From assembly GCF_001189965.1 (NCBI RefSeq), contig NZ_LFLU01000017.1:1-64000 (forward strand): 64,000 nucleotides of DNA, in the 5' to 3' direction. Positions 48,401-60,840 of this stretch are shown here, one piece after another. How positions within the stretch are numbered: position 1 is the stretch's first letter; every line of letters begins with the position of its first letter. The translations under genes and the position numbers were made by a program. Source of the DNA: Herbaspirillum rhizosphaerae. GTDB lineage: Bacteria > Pseudomonadota > Gammaproteobacteria > Burkholderiales > Burkholderiaceae_D. Under the pieces are notes generated by a model. It saw only the letters and a program-made list of their open reading frames with translations. It did not search any database and was not told the DNA's origin.

Positions 48401-49468
48401 TCAGGCGCTCGCCGTGAAGCGATAGATCCCATCGTCGCCAAGCCGCCTTTCCAACACACCGTCAAACCACAGCTTGTGCAAATGCGCCACCGCTTCGCCC
48501 AGCGCAAAACTCAGCTGATGCGTATCGAGCGGGCGCTTGAACATCACCGGCAAGATCTCCACCGCCGTCTGCGGCGTCGCGCAGGCCTCCACCACTTCCG
48601 CCAGACGCGCGCGGTGATGGTCGTTGAGTTGCGCGATGCGCGTATGCAGTCCGCGGAACGGTTTGCCATGCGACGGCAGCACCAGCGTGTCGTCGGCCAG
48701 GCCGGCATATTTTTCCAGCGAATCCAGATACTGCTGCACCGGATTGGCTTCCGGTTCGATGGCGAACACGGACACGTTGGTGGAGATGCGCGGCAGCACC
48801 ATGTCGCCGGAAATCAGCACGCGCACATCGTCGGCATACAACGATACATGTTCCGGCGAGTGACCGAAGCCGGTAATCACGCGCCAGTCGCGCCCGCCGA
48901 TACGTACCATGCGCTGATCCTGCAAGCGCGTATACGACAGCGGCACGTCCGGCACCAGATTCTGATAGTAGTTGTTGCGTCCTGACAATTTGTCGATCAG
49001 CTCTTCATCGATCAGCCCATGCCGACGGAAATGCGGCGCCGCCGCGGTACCGTCCGCGCCCGGCAAACCGGCTGACATCAGCCGCGCAAACGCATATTCG
49101 CCGGCGCTCATCCACAGCGGCACGTCCCAGCGCTTGCACAGCCAGTCGGCCAGGCCGACGTGATCCGGATGGCAATGTGTGACCAGCACGCGAATAATCG
49201 GCAGGCCGCGCAGTTGCGTGGCGAAAATGCTTTCCCAGCTTTCTTTCGTGACATCGGTGGAGATGCCGCAATCGACCGCGGTCCAGCCGCGCACGCGTCC
49301 GGACGGCGTCTCGATCTCGTCTTCCAGCAGCCACAGGTTGATGTGGTCCAGCGCAAACGGCAGCCCCATGCGCAGCCACAGGATGCCGGGCGCGACTTCC
49401 AGGGTGGTGCCCAGAGCGGGCAAGGTGTCGCCGAAGGCGTATTCGAGCTGGGATTCAAGAGCGTTCAT
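48401..49468 (-). CDS. MBL-fold metallo-hydrolase
   Basis: The 355-residue protein has the full metal motif in VTHCHPDHVGLA (HxHxDH), the later His in GFGHSPEHVSLY and SGDMVLPRIS, and SHGKPF. The C-terminal region (about 280-355) looks like the winged-helix tail found in some broad MBL hydrolases. The substrate is unknown. The start is uncertain: ATG 49468 has a weak CAGG site, and ATG 49501 would add 11 residues. It is divergent from liuR and shares the gap with the liuR operator, so it could be part of the LiuR regulon. Confidence 0.85.
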   Translation of the reverse strand: MNALESQLEYAFGDTLPALGTTLEVAPGILWLRMGLPFALDHINLWLLEDEIETPSGRVRGWTAVDCGISTDVTKESWESIFATQLRGLPIIRVLVTHCHPDHVGLADWLCKRWDVPLWMSAGEYAFARLMSAGLPGADGTAAAPHFRRHGLIDEELIDKLSGRNNYYQNLVPDVPLSYTRLQDQRMVRIGGRDWRVITGFGHSPEHVSLYADDVRVLISGDMVLPRISTNVSVFAIEPEANPVQQYLDSLEKYAGLADDTLVLPSHGKPFRGLHTRIAQLNDHHRARLAEVVEACATPQTAVEILPVMFKRPLDTHQLSFALGEAVAHLHKLWFDGVLERRLGDDGIYRFTASA

Positions 49469-49563
49469 GAGTACCTGACTGTCGCCGGTGTGTTCCGGCA
49501 TATTGGCAAACTGGCAAAACCGAAGAAGGGGTTTTCATTTTTTTGCAGACAAGCCTACAATAT

Positions 49564-49583
49564 ACTTTACGTTAACGTAAAGT
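49564..49583. promoter_or_regulatory. Perfect 20-bp palindrome, LiuR operator candidate
   Basis: ACTTTACGTTAACGTAAAGT is a perfect palindrome 57 bp before the liuR ATG. Its left edge overlaps a TATACT hexamer (49561-49566). The core matches the known LiuR site style (TTTACGTTAACGT-like). The position suggests autoregulation and possible control of the divergent MBL gene. Confidence 0.8.
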
Positions 49584-49640
49584 GCCACCGCCGCCCCGAA
49601 ACCAGTAGTCAGCCCAATAATCCGCCATCGCCCAGAGATC

Positions 49641-50081
49641 ATGCCGACCTACACCATTACCGAGCTGGCAAAAGAATTCGACATCACTCCGCGCGCGATC
49701 CGGTTCTATGAAGATCAGGGCTTGCTGAGTCCAAGACGCGAAGGCAGCGGCGGCCGCAACCGGGTCTATGCCGCACGCGAACGCACCCGCCTCAAACTCA
49801 CCCTGCGCGGCAAACGTCTCGGCCTCACTCTCTCGGAGATCAAGAACCTGGTTGACATGTACGAGTCGCCCAAGGACACCGAAGCGCAGCTAAAACGCTT
49901 CCTTGGCGTGCTCGCCCAGCATCGCGAAAAACTGGAACGCCAGCGCGAAGACCTCGAAGTCACGCTGGAAGAAATTGCCGCCCACGAAGCCGAATGCCTG
50001 CAATTGCTGGACACCGATCTGCCGCAAAAAGCGCCGGCAAAGCGCACTTCGCGCACCATCGCAGCCAGAAAATCGGCCTGA
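49641..50081 (+). CDS. liuR: MerR-family regulator LiuR
   Basis: The 146-residue protein has an N-terminal MerR winged helix (YTITELAKEFDITPRAIRFY, then GLLSPRREGSGGRNRVY) and a dimerising coiled coil (about 75-125). There are no metal-binding cysteine clusters, which fits LiuR rather than metal sensors. LiuR proteins control branched-chain amino-acid degradation in proteobacteria, probably in response to an acyl-CoA intermediate. The gene lies directly before isovaleryl-CoA dehydrogenase, with matching operator-like palindromes before both genes. Confidence 0.92.
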   Translation: MPTYTITELAKEFDITPRAIRFYEDQGLLSPRREGSGGRNRVYAARERTRLKLTLRGKRLGLTLSEIKNLVDMYESPKDTEAQLKRFLGVLAQHREKLERQREDLEVTLEEIAAHEAECLQLLDTDLPQKAPAKRTSRTIAARKSA

Positions 50082-50129
50082 CCCCATGAATATCTATTGC
50101 TCAATATTTAGGCACATTACGCATTTCAA

Positions 50130-50145
50130 TTGACGTTAACGTAAA
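50130..50145. promoter_or_regulatory. Second LiuR operator candidate
   Basis: TTGACGTTAACGTAAA is a near-perfect 16-bp palindrome (one mismatched pair) sharing the ACGTTAACGTAAA core of the site before liuR. It lies 45 bp before the isovaleryl-CoA dehydrogenase ATG, next to a TATAAA-like sequence, a position suited to repression of the catabolic operon. Confidence 0.75.
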
Positions 50146-50190
50146 GCATATAAATCAATAACGCATTTATCAGAAACGAGGAGACACAAC

Positions 50191-51375
50191 ATGATCCATC
50201 TGCCAGGTTTGACCTTCGATCACGGTGAAGACATCGCGGCGCTGCGCGAGAGCGTGGCCGCATTCGCGCAAGCTGAAATCGCCCCGCGCGCAGCGGAAAT
50301 CGACCGCAGCGACCAGTTTCCGATGGACTTGTGGAAAAAGATGGGCGACCTCGGCGTGCTCGGCATCACCGCCGACGAAGAATACGGCGGCGCGGCCATG
50401 GGCTACCTCGCCCACATCGTCGCGCTGGAAGAAATCTCGCGCGCCTCGGCCTCGGTCGGCTTGTCCTACGGTGCGCACTCCAATCTGTGCGTCAACCAAA
50501 TCAAGCGCAACGGCACTACAGAACAAAAGAACAAATACCTGCCCAAGCTGATCTCGGGCGACTTCATCGGCGCGCTCGCCATGTCCGAACCGAACGCCGG
50601 CTCCGATGTGGTCAGCATGAAGCTGCGCGCCGACAAGAAGGGCGACCGCTACGTGCTCAACGGCAGCAAGATGTGGATCACCAACGGCCCCGACGCCGAC
50701 GTGCTGGTGGTGTACGCCAAGACCGACCTGGAAGCGGGCGCGCGCGGCATGACGGCCTTCCTGGTGGAAAAAGGTTTCAAGGGATTCTCAGTCGCGCAAA
50801 AACTCGACAAACTCGGCATGCGCGGTTCGCACACCGGCGAGCTGGTGTTCCAGGATTGCGAAGTGCCGGCGGAGAACGTGCTCGGCGGCGTCGGCCGCGG
50901 CGTCAACGTGCTGATGTCGGGACTTGATTACGAACGCACCGTGCTGTCCGGCGGACCGCTGGGCATTATGCAAGCCTGTATGGACGTCGTCGTGCCGTAC
51001 GTGCATGACCGCAAGCAGTTCGGCCAGTCGATTGGCGAATTCCAGCTGATGCAGGGCAAGATCGCCGACATGTACTCGACCATGATGGCCTGCAAGGCTT
51101 ATGTCTATGCCGTCGGCCAGGCCTGCGACCGCGCCAAGACGCCGGATGCGGCGCGCGCGCTGCGCAAGGACGCCGCCGGCGCTATCCTCTACTCTGCAGA
51201 AAAAGCCACCTGGATGGCCGGCGAAGCAATCCAGGCGCTGGGCGGCAACGGCTATATCAATGAATACCCGGTGGGCCGCCTGTGGCGCGACGCCAAACTG
51301 TACGAAATCGGCGCCGGCACCAGCGAAATCCGCCGCATGCTGATCGGCCGCGAATTGTTCGCCGAGACCATGTAA
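50191..51375 (+). CDS. liuA: Isovaleryl-CoA dehydrogenase
   Basis: The 394-residue FAD enzyme oxidises isovaleryl-CoA to 3-methylcrotonyl-CoA in leucine breakdown. Acyl-CoA dehydrogenase signatures are [32 protein letters not shown] and [20 protein letters not shown]. The glutamate in [18 protein letters not shown] is in the position used as catalytic base by isovaleryl-CoA dehydrogenases rather than by other acyl-CoA dehydrogenases. A GAGGAGA site precedes the ATG. It is the first gene of the LiuR-controlled run. Electrons would pass to ETF, which is not encoded in this window. Confidence 0.95.
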   Translation: MIHLPGLTFDHGEDIAALRESVAAFAQAEIAPRAAEIDRSDQFPMDLWKKMGDLGVLGITADEEYGGAAMGYLAHIVALEEISRASASVGLSYGAHSNLCVNQIKRNGTTEQKNKYLPKLISGDFIGALAMSEPNAGSDVVSMKLRADKKGDRYVLNGSKMWITNGPDADVLVVYAKTDLEAGARGMTAFLVEKGFKGFSVAQKLDKLGMRGSHTGELVFQDCEVPAENVLGGVGRGVNVLMSGLDYERTVLSGGPLGIMQACMDVVVPYVHDRKQFGQSIGEFQLMQGKIADMYSTMMACKAYVYAVGQACDRAKTPDAARALRKDAAGAILYSAEKATWMAGEAIQALGGNGYINEYPVGRLWRDAKLYEIGAGTSEIRRMLIGRELFAETM

Positions 51376-51417
51376 GTCGGATGGTAGGAGATGTGCGACG
51401 CCCGACTCGCTATCGCC

Positions 51418-51496
51418 GTCGTCCCAGCGAAAGCTGGGACCCAGTGTCGTGACAACTGTCGACACGACGCTGGGTCCTGACTTTCGTCAGGACGAC
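51418..51496. repeat. REP-like double hairpin
   Basis: Left half 51418-51452 and right half 51463-51496 are inverted copies (GTCGTCCCAGC... and ...TCAGGACGAC). Each half itself folds, as CCCAGC-GAAA-GCTGGG and CCTGAC-TTTC-GTCAGG. This is the nested pattern of proteobacterial REP/BIME elements, and translated minus-strand fragments read like the familiar HWVPAFAGTT repeat peptide. It lies in the 212-bp gap after liuA and may stabilise the liuA message end. Confidence 0.85.
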
Positions 51497-51587
51497 AGCC
51501 CAGGTTTGCTGTGTAAAAGAGGTTTTCAGATTTCATTATTTCCATACTTCGTTCACGTATTTCATTGACCAGCAGCAGGAGAAGATC

Positions 51588-52781
<1,194 letters not shown>

Positions 52782-52799
52782 ACCCATCAGAGAAAAAAC

Positions 52800-53411
52800 A
52801 TGAGCGATCAAAAAACTCCCATCGATTTTTATTTCGATTTCAGCTCGCCCTACGGCTATTTCGGTTCGCTGCATATCGAAAAGCTGGCGGCGCAATACGG
52901 CCGTGCGGTCAACTGGCACGCGATCCTGCTCGGCCCGGTGTTCAAGGTGATGGGCATTGCGCCGATCGCCAACGTTCCCTTGAAAGGCGAGTATTCGCAC
53001 CACGACATGGAACGTACGGCGCGCTTTCACAACATCCTGTTCAAGCGTCCGGACGTGATGCCGATCGCCTCGCAGCACGCGGCGCGCGCGGTGTTGTGGG
53101 CGCAGAAGAACGATGCGGCCAAAGCCGTCAGTCTCATTCACACGCTGTACAGCGCCTACTTCACCGAGAACATCGACATCAGCAAACTCGAGACGGTGCT
53201 GCGTATCGCCGGCGACGTCGGCATCGATGCAGAAAAATTGACGACCGCGCTGAACGACGATGCCATCAAGGATGCCTTGAAGGCGGAAGTCGCCGCTTCG
53301 ATCGAACGCGGCGTGTTCGGCTCGCCGTTCGTGATCGTCGACGGCGAGTCGTTCTGGGGCTTCGACCGCTTCAACCAGCTTGAAGTCTTCCTGAAGGATG
53401 GAAAGATCTGA
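52800..53411 (+). CDS. 2-hydroxychromene-2-carboxylate isomerase / DsbA-family protein
   Basis: The 203-residue protein has the HCCA-isomerase/kappa-GST layout. FYFDFSSPYGYFGSLHIE at the N-terminus carries the catalytic-position serine instead of a CxxC, and the cis-proline region FGSPFVIVDGESFWGFDRF lies near the end. Known members isomerise an intermediate of naphthalene degradation using glutathione, but many homologues in acyl-CoA operons have other unknown roles. It starts 18 bp after the thiolase gene, so a role in acyl-CoA or leucine-related metabolism is possible. The next gene overlaps its stop by one base. Confidence 0.85.
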   Translation: MSDQKTPIDFYFDFSSPYGYFGSLHIEKLAAQYGRAVNWHAILLGPVFKVMGIAPIANVPLKGEYSHHDMERTARFHNILFKRPDVMPIASQHAARAVLWAQKNDAAKAVSLIHTLYSAYFTENIDISKLETVLRIAGDVGIDAEKLTTALNDDAIKDALKAEVAASIERGVFGSPFVIVDGESFWGFDRFNQLEVFLKDGKI

Positions 53412-53839
53412 TGGCGGGCAAGGAAGACAAACAAGCTTGTCCCTGCGGCAAAGGCGTCTATGGCGCCTGCTGCGGTCGCTTCATCTCCGGTGCCGCGGTA
53501 CCGGCGACGGCGGAGCAGCTGATGCGTTCGCGCTATACGGCGTTCGCGCTGCGCGACGAAGCCTACCTGCGCTCGACTTGGCATCCCGACACGCTGCCGG
53601 ACGAGCCGATCACGGCGGAGAGCGACGTGAAGTGGATAGGCCTTGATGTGATCAAGCACAAGCACTTGAAAGATAACGACAGGGACACCGACGAAGCAAC
53701 GGTGGAATTTGTCGCCCGCTTCAAGGTCGGCGGCCGCGCCCATCGCCTGCATGAAGTCAGCAGTTTTGTACGCCAACCCGATGCCGCGGGTGTGGCGCGC
53801 TGGTACTACGTCGACGGCGCTTTTCCGGACGACGAATAA
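53411..53839 (+). CDS. YchJ-family protein (UPF0225, SEC-C motif)
   Basis: The 142-residue protein begins with a cysteine cluster ([18 protein letters not shown]) typical of YchJ, and continues with [23 protein letters not shown] and YYVDGAF. The fold is SnoaL-like with a zinc-binding start. Function is unknown. Its ATG shares one base with the preceding TGA, indicating tight coupling inside the liu gene run, although YchJ is not a known part of leucine catabolism. Confidence 0.88.
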   Translation: MAGKEDKQACPCGKGVYGACCGRFISGAAVPATAEQLMRSRYTAFALRDEAYLRSTWHPDTLPDEPITAESDVKWIGLDVIKHKHLKDNDRDTDEATVEFVARFKVGGRAHRLHEVSSFVRQPDAAGVARWYYVDGAFPDDE

Positions 53840-53865
53840 AAAATACATTGAGACAGAGGATCACC

Positions 53866-55488
53866 ATGCCGCAACTCGACAGCAAACTGAACACGCGCAG
53901 CGAAGACTTCCAGAGCAACACGGCGGCGATGCAAGCCATCATCGACGATCTGAAAGAAAAGATTGCCGTCATCGCGCAGGGCGGCGGCGAAACCGCACGC
54001 AACAAGCATCTGGCGCGCGGAAAGTTGCTGCCGCGCGACCGCGTGCAGATGCTGCTCGACCCGGGCACGCCTTTCCTGGAATTCTCGCAGCTGGCGGCCT
54101 ACGGCATGTACCAGGAAAAAGAAGGCAAGGATGCGGCGCCATCGGCCGGCATCATCACCGGCATCGGCCGCGTGGCCGGGCAGGAATGCGTGATCGTCTG
54201 CAACGACGCCACCGTCAAGGGCGGCACTTATTATCCGATGACCGCCAAGAAGCATTTGCGCGCGCAGGAGATCGCCGAGTTCAATCACCTGCCCTGCATC
54301 TATCTGGTCGACAGCGGCGGCGCCAACTTGCCGAATCAGGATGAAGTTTTCCCCGACCGCGATCACTTCGGCCGCATCTTCTTCAACCAGGCCAACCTGT
54401 CGGCCAAGGGCATTCCGCAGATCGCAGTGGTGATGGGCTCGTGCACCGCCGGCGGCGCCTATGTGCCGGCGATGAGCGATGAGTCCATCATCGTCAAGGA
54501 CCAGGGCACCATCTTCCTGGCCGGCCCGCCGCTGGTGAAGGCCGCCACCGGCGAAGTCGTCACCGCAGAAGAGCTGGGCGGCGGCGATGTGCATACGCGG
54601 CTGTCCGGCGTGGTCGATCATCTGGCGCAGAACGACCTGCACGCGCTGTCGATTGCGCGCAGCATCGTCGGCAATCTCAACCGCAGCAAGCCGCAGCAAC
54701 TGGCCATGCGCGAGGTGCAGGAGCCGAAGTATCCGGCACGCGAGCTGTACGGCATCATTCCGACCGATACACGCAAACCCTTCGATGTGCGCGAAGTGAT
54801 TGCGCGCGTGGTCGACGGCAGCGAGTTCGACGAATTCAAGGCGCGCTACGGCGCCACGCTGGTGTGCGGCTTCGCGCATCTGTACGGCATGCCGGTCGGC
54901 ATCATCGCCAACAACGGCATCCTGTTTTCCGAATCGGCGTTGAAGGGCGCGCACTTCATCGAGCTGTGCTGCCAGCGCAAGATCCCGCTGATCTTTTTGC
55001 AGAACATCACCGGCTTCATGGTCGGCAAGAAATACGAGAACGAAGGCATCGCCCGCAACGGCGCCAAGATGGTGACGGCCGTATCCACCGCTGCGGTGCC
55101 CAAGCTGACGATGATCATCGGCGGCAGTTTCGGCGCCGGCAATTACGGCATGTGCGGCCGCGCGTTCTCGCCGCGCTTTCTCTGGATGTGGCCGAATGCG
55201 CGCATCTCGGTGATGGGCGGCGAACAGGCGGCCAGCGTGCTGGCGACCGTCAAGCGCGACGGCATCGAATCCCGGGGCGGCAGCTGGTCGGCGGAAGAAG
55301 AAGCCGCCTTCAAGTCGCCGATCCGCGAACAATACGAACACCAGGGCCATCCCTACTACGCCTCGGCGCGCCTGTGGGACGACGGCGTGATCGACCCCGC
55401 CGATACGCGCATGGTGCTGGGCCTGGGACTGAGCGCGGCGTTGAATGCCCCGATTGAAGAAACGAAGTTTGGCGTGTTCCGGATGTAA
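53866..55488 (+). CDS. liuB: 3-methylcrotonyl-CoA carboxylase, carboxyltransferase (beta) subunit
   Basis: The roughly 540-residue protein has the two crotonase-like carboxyltransferase domains. [21 protein letters not shown] lies near the start, [19 protein letters not shown] and [22 protein letters not shown] in the middle, and [22 protein letters not shown] in the second domain, all typical of methylcrotonyl-CoA rather than propionyl-CoA enzymes. With the alpha subunit it carboxylates 3-methylcrotonyl-CoA to 3-methylglutaconyl-CoA. ATG 53866 follows GAGGA. The usual next gene, liuC (methylglutaconyl-CoA hydratase), is absent. Confidence 0.95.
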   Translation: MPQLDSKLNTRSEDFQSNTAAMQAIIDDLKEKIAVIAQGGGETARNKHLARGKLLPRDRVQMLLDPGTPFLEFSQLAAYGMYQEKEGKDAAPSAGIITGIGRVAGQECVIVCNDATVKGGTYYPMTAKKHLRAQEIAEFNHLPCIYLVDSGGANLPNQDEVFPDRDHFGRIFFNQANLSAKGIPQIAVVMGSCTAGGAYVPAMSDESIIVKDQGTIFLAGPPLVKAATGEVVTAEELGGGDVHTRLSGVVDHLAQNDLHALSIARSIVGNLNRSKPQQLAMREVQEPKYPARELYGIIPTDTRKPFDVREVIARVVDGSEFDEFKARYGATLVCGFAHLYGMPVGIIANNGILFSESALKGAHFIELCCQRKIPLIFLQNITGFMVGKKYENEGIARNGAKMVTAVSTAAVPKLTMIIGGSFGAGNYGMCGRAFSPRFLWMWPNARISVMGGEQAASVLATVKRDGIESRGGSWSAEEEAAFKSPIREQYEHQGHPYYASARLWDDGVIDPADTRMVLGLGLSAALNAPIEETKFGVFRM

Positions 55489-55686
55489 GCTGGAATCGAT
55501 CTGTCGAGCGCGCAGCCTGAGCGGAGCGGATCGCGATGCTTGTCCCATGAGGGGCGTTTGACGGACCGTTGCAATGGCACCATCTCGCGAAAAAATCTGC
55601 GCCTGTGGAGGCAACAAATCTCTCGGCATTTTGCCCTTGAATACCGGTAGAATTTTGAGCCTCAACAACAAAAAAAGGTGGGGAAT

Positions 55687-56784
55687 ATGCTGAAATTCGG
55701 GGGAGTAATTCTACTTAGTATCTTTGTTCTTAGTGGTTGTGCGGGCACCGTCCATCGCGAAAATAACGCCATGAAATCGAGTTTCTCTGCGGATTCGGTC
55801 AGCGAAGTGGAAGTCCGGATGACGGAAGAGGCGCAAAAATTGCAGGCAAGCAATACGCAATTCAGTACAAAAATGTTGCTCGGCTACCTTGAGCGCAAGC
55901 TCGATGGAAACGATCTGCTGAAAACCGACTCGTCTTATCGCTTGCAGGTCACTATTACGCGCTTTCGGATTCGGTCGTCGTTCAGTGCAGTGATGTGGGG
56001 AATCATGGCCGGCACCGACTCCGTTGAAGGAAAAGTCCGGGTCTTGAATCGCGAAGGCAAGCAGGTCCACGCCTTCGACGTATCCGCCTCGTACGGGCTC
56101 GGCGGATGGGGCGGCGGACAGGACGGCATGCGGATGAACTGGCTTTACGGCAAATTTGCCGAGCTGACGATTGCCGAACTGACCGGTAAAACGGAAGCTA
56201 CCGCCGTAAGAAAAGAAAAGCGGGAACCGGTCGCACCGCAAGTGATCCAGGCCCGGCAGAAGGAGCCGGGAGACGCACAGGTTGCGACGGCGCGCGAAGG
56301 CAACACCAGCACCCGCTCCGCCGCCGTTGCGGGAACGGCAAAAACAGTGGTCGCGAAACCGGCCGCAAGACACAATTTCACGATGCCTGAAGACAGCAGC
56401 TTTGCCTCTCTGAACAACGCCGATGCGATTCCCTATGTGGACCAGCGCGCCAAGGACAGTTACGCGCTATACCTGACCAGGCCGAAGCCGCGCGCCTATG
56501 TTGTCTCCCGCAGCGGCGCCTGGGCCTATCGGATCGGCAAGGATGCGCTGACCAATGCACTTGCCGTTTGCGAGGCCAAAACGCAGTCGACCTGCTATCC
56601 CTACGCCATCGATGACCATGTGGTCTGGCAAAGCGATAACGTTGCGCGGGAAACCATGCGCAGGAACGTCCTGGCAGAGATCGCCATCAACCAGAACGCT
56701 GGAACAGTGGTGCCGACTGCCGAAGAATTCGTGCAAGACGCTCTGCCGCCTCAGCAGCAACAGCCTCAACAAGCAGAGAAATAA
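55687..56784 (+). CDS. Hypothetical lipoprotein with DUF4410-like and C-terminal GAWAYRIG-type modules
   Basis: The 365-residue protein has a signal peptide with lipobox LSGC (LSIFVLSGCAG). Residues about 40-170 form an assembly of beta-strand segments resembling DUF4410. A low-complexity linker follows (about 175-240), then a C-terminal module (about 250-320) with YVVSRSGAWAYRIGKDALTNA, two cysteines in CEAKTQSTCYPYAID and VVWQ. I recall this last type of module in lipoproteins and fused to hydrolases, but cannot name its function. The start follows AGGTGGGG. It sits where liuC would be expected and is less GC-rich than its neighbours, suggesting later insertion. Confidence 0.65.
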   Translation: MLKFGGVILLSIFVLSGCAGTVHRENNAMKSSFSADSVSEVEVRMTEEAQKLQASNTQFSTKMLLGYLERKLDGNDLLKTDSSYRLQVTITRFRIRSSFSAVMWGIMAGTDSVEGKVRVLNREGKQVHAFDVSASYGLGGWGGGQDGMRMNWLYGKFAELTIAELTGKTEATAVRKEKREPVAPQVIQARQKEPGDAQVATAREGNTSTRSAAVAGTAKTVVAKPAARHNFTMPEDSSFASLNNADAIPYVDQRAKDSYALYLTRPKPRAYVVSRSGAWAYRIGKDALTNALAVCEAKTQSTCYPYAIDDHVVWQSDNVARETMRRNVLAEIAINQNAGTVVPTAEEFVQDALPPQQQQPQQAEK

Positions 56785-56901
56785 GGCCCCACGGTGCAGC
56801 CTTGAATGCACCGGCAACAGAGACGAAGTCCGGTACGTTCCGGAAGTCGCATCGCACTTGGCGATTGATTCAGATTCTCCTTTTTCAGCACGCCGCCATC
56901 C

Positions 56902-57768
56902 ATGAAAAGATCAAACTTCCTGCTATTGCTCGTCAGTGCGTTAAGTTGCCTGGCCGACGCCGCCTCGGCAGCGATTACGGAACAGACGATCGCCATTCCG
57001 ATTGCGAAGAACGGCAATCCGGGTTCGGATATCCAGTTGACGGGCATCGAATACAAACCTGAAGGAAACGGGCCGTTCCCGCTGCTCGTGATCAATCACG
57101 GCTCGCCCCGTTCCAGCGTCGACCGCCCCGGGATGAAGCCGGGTTACCAGGCGCAAGCCCGGTATTTTGCGGAACATGGCTTCGTGGTGATCACGCCGAT
57201 GCGGCGCGGTTACGGGAAGTCGGGCGGCAACTGGGCCGAGGATTTTTTCAGCTGCGATAACCCGGCCTACTACGATGCCGGGCGGGAAGGCGCCAAGGAC
57301 ATTGCCGCCGCGATCAGTTACGAGAAAGCGCGCAGCTATGTCGACGGCGACAAGATCGTCCTGCTCGGCCATTCGGCGGGCGGCTTCGCATCGCTGGCCT
57401 TGTCCAGCCAGAATCCTCCCGGCGTACTGGGCGCCGTCATCTTCGCCGCCGGCCGCGGTTCTCGCAGCGCCGAGCATGTCTGCGGCGAGCCGAACCTGAT
57501 CAAGAGCTTCTCCCGCTACGCTGCCGGCACACACATGCCGATGCTGTGGTTCTACTCCGAGAACGACCATTTCTTCGGCCCGGCGATGGCGCGGAAATTT
57601 TATGCCGCCTATCGGGAAAAAGGCGTCGACGTGCGCTTCGTCGCGGCGCCGCCCTATCGGGATGACGGTCACGGCTATGTGTATAGCCGCAATAACGATG
57701 TCCCGGCGTGGATAGGCGAAGTTCAGCAATTTCTGAAGAAACTGGGATTGCCGCAGCAAGTCCAGTAA
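56902..57768 (+). CDS. Secreted alpha/beta hydrolase (dienelactone-hydrolase-like)
   Basis: The 288-residue protein has a signal peptide (about residues 1-23, cleavage near ASAAI) and an alpha/beta-hydrolase fold. The nucleophile serine is in VLLGHSAGGFASLAL, the acid is in FYSENDHFFGPA, and the histidine is in DDGHGYVYSR. Internal segments LLVINHGSPRSS and ITPMRRGYGKSGGNW match the DLH/S9 type. It should act outside the cytoplasm on an ester or peptide of unknown nature. It lies 117 bp after the lipoprotein gene and 52 bp before liuD, and may be co-transcribed with either. Confidence 0.85.
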   Translation: MKRSNFLLLLVSALSCLADAASAAITEQTIAIPIAKNGNPGSDIQLTGIEYKPEGNGPFPLLVINHGSPRSSVDRPGMKPGYQAQARYFAEHGFVVITPMRRGYGKSGGNWAEDFFSCDNPAYYDAGREGAKDIAAAISYEKARSYVDGDKIVLLGHSAGGFASLALSSQNPPGVLGAVIFAAGRGSRSAEHVCGEPNLIKSFSRYAAGTHMPMLWFYSENDHFFGPAMARKFYAAYREKGVDVRFVAAPPYRDDGHGYVYSRNNDVPAWIGEVQQFLKKLGLPQQVQ

Positions 57769-57820
57769 CGGTTCGTACGCAAATAACACCAGTGAGCCGC
57801 AGGCTCAACGAGGAGACAAG

Positions 57821-59833
<2,013 letters not shown>

Positions 59834-59843
59834 TCCGACGCCG

Positions 59844-60779
59844 ATGCGCACCCATCCCTACGGCCTGCCGTCCAGCGTGTATGTGCTGGAGCGCGGCTGG
59901 CTGTCTTCCAACAACGTCTTGTTTCTCGGCGCCGAAGAAACCGCGCTGGTCGACACCGGTTATGTCACGCACGCGGAGCAAACCCTGGCGCTGGTCGCAC
60001 ATGTGCTCAACGAACGAGACTATGCGCCGCAACTCCATCGCGTGATCAACACACATCTGCATTCCGACCATTGCGGCGGCAATGCCGCCTTGCAGGCGCG
60101 CTATGGCTGCCGAACGACGATCCCGCATGCCGAGGCCAGCAAGGTGGCGCGCTGGGATGAGGAGGCGCTGAGCTATCGCGCAACCGGCCAGCAATGTCCG
60201 CGCTTTGCCTTCGACGACACCTTGCGGGACGGCGACACGCTGCTGCTCGGCGATCTGGAATGGACCGCGCTCGCCGCGCCCGGCCACGATCCGCATTCGC
60301 TGATCCTTTATTGCGCGCAGGAAGGGATTCTGATCTCTGCCGATGCCTTGTGGCAGAACGGCTTCGGCGTGATCTTTCCCGAACTGGACGGCGAGTCGGG
60401 CTTTGCCGAAGCGCGCGCGACACTGGACCTGATTGCCGGACTCGACGTCCGTGTGGTGATTCCCGGTCACGGTGCGCCGTTCACGGAAGTGAAGCAGGCG
60501 CTGGCGACGGCTTATTCGCGTCTCGACTATTTGCAGGCCGATCCCCTGCGCAATGCGCAGAACAGCGTCAAGGTCATGCTCAAGTTCTTGCTGCTGGAAA
60601 GACAGGCGATTCCCTTGCGGGACGTCGCATTGATGATGGCCGATATTCCTCTGCTGGCGCGCTGCAATCGTCGCTACTTCCGGCTCAGCGACGAAGCGCT
60701 GGCAGAGTGGGCGAGCGCACAGCTGATCAAAGCGGGCGCAGCAAGCAGCGACGGCGTCCTGCTGCACAATGCCGGCTGA
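59844..60779 (+). CDS. MBL-fold metallo-hydrolase, second copy in the liu region
   Basis: The 311-residue protein has the intact HLHSDH metal motif (INTHLHSDHCGGN), later ligands in APGHDPHSL, ISADALWQNGF and IPGHGAPF. The C-terminal helical region (about 225-311) is typical of larger hydrolases. It starts 10 bp after liuD, so it is very likely co-transcribed and may cut acyl-CoA thioesters or a related ester. The substrate is unproven. Confidence 0.88.
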   Translation: MRTHPYGLPSSVYVLERGWLSSNNVLFLGAEETALVDTGYVTHAEQTLALVAHVLNERDYAPQLHRVINTHLHSDHCGGNAALQARYGCRTTIPHAEASKVARWDEEALSYRATGQQCPRFAFDDTLRDGDTLLLGDLEWTALAAPGHDPHSLILYCAQEGILISADALWQNGFGVIFPELDGESGFAEARATLDLIAGLDVRVVIPGHGAPFTEVKQALATAYSRLDYLQADPLRNAQNSVKVMLKFLLLERQAIPLRDVALMMADIPLLARCNRRYFRLSDEALAEWASAQLIKAGAASSDGVLLHNAG

Positions 60780-60840
60780 CGGCAACGATGATGCGTTGCG
60801 GGTAAAATCAGCGGCTTACTCCACTATTCTCTCCGACGCG

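Noticed and set aside
51546-51566. Third LiuR-like site before the thiolase gene
   Set aside because: CTTCGTTCACGTATTT shares only part of the core and is not palindromic enough to support a call.
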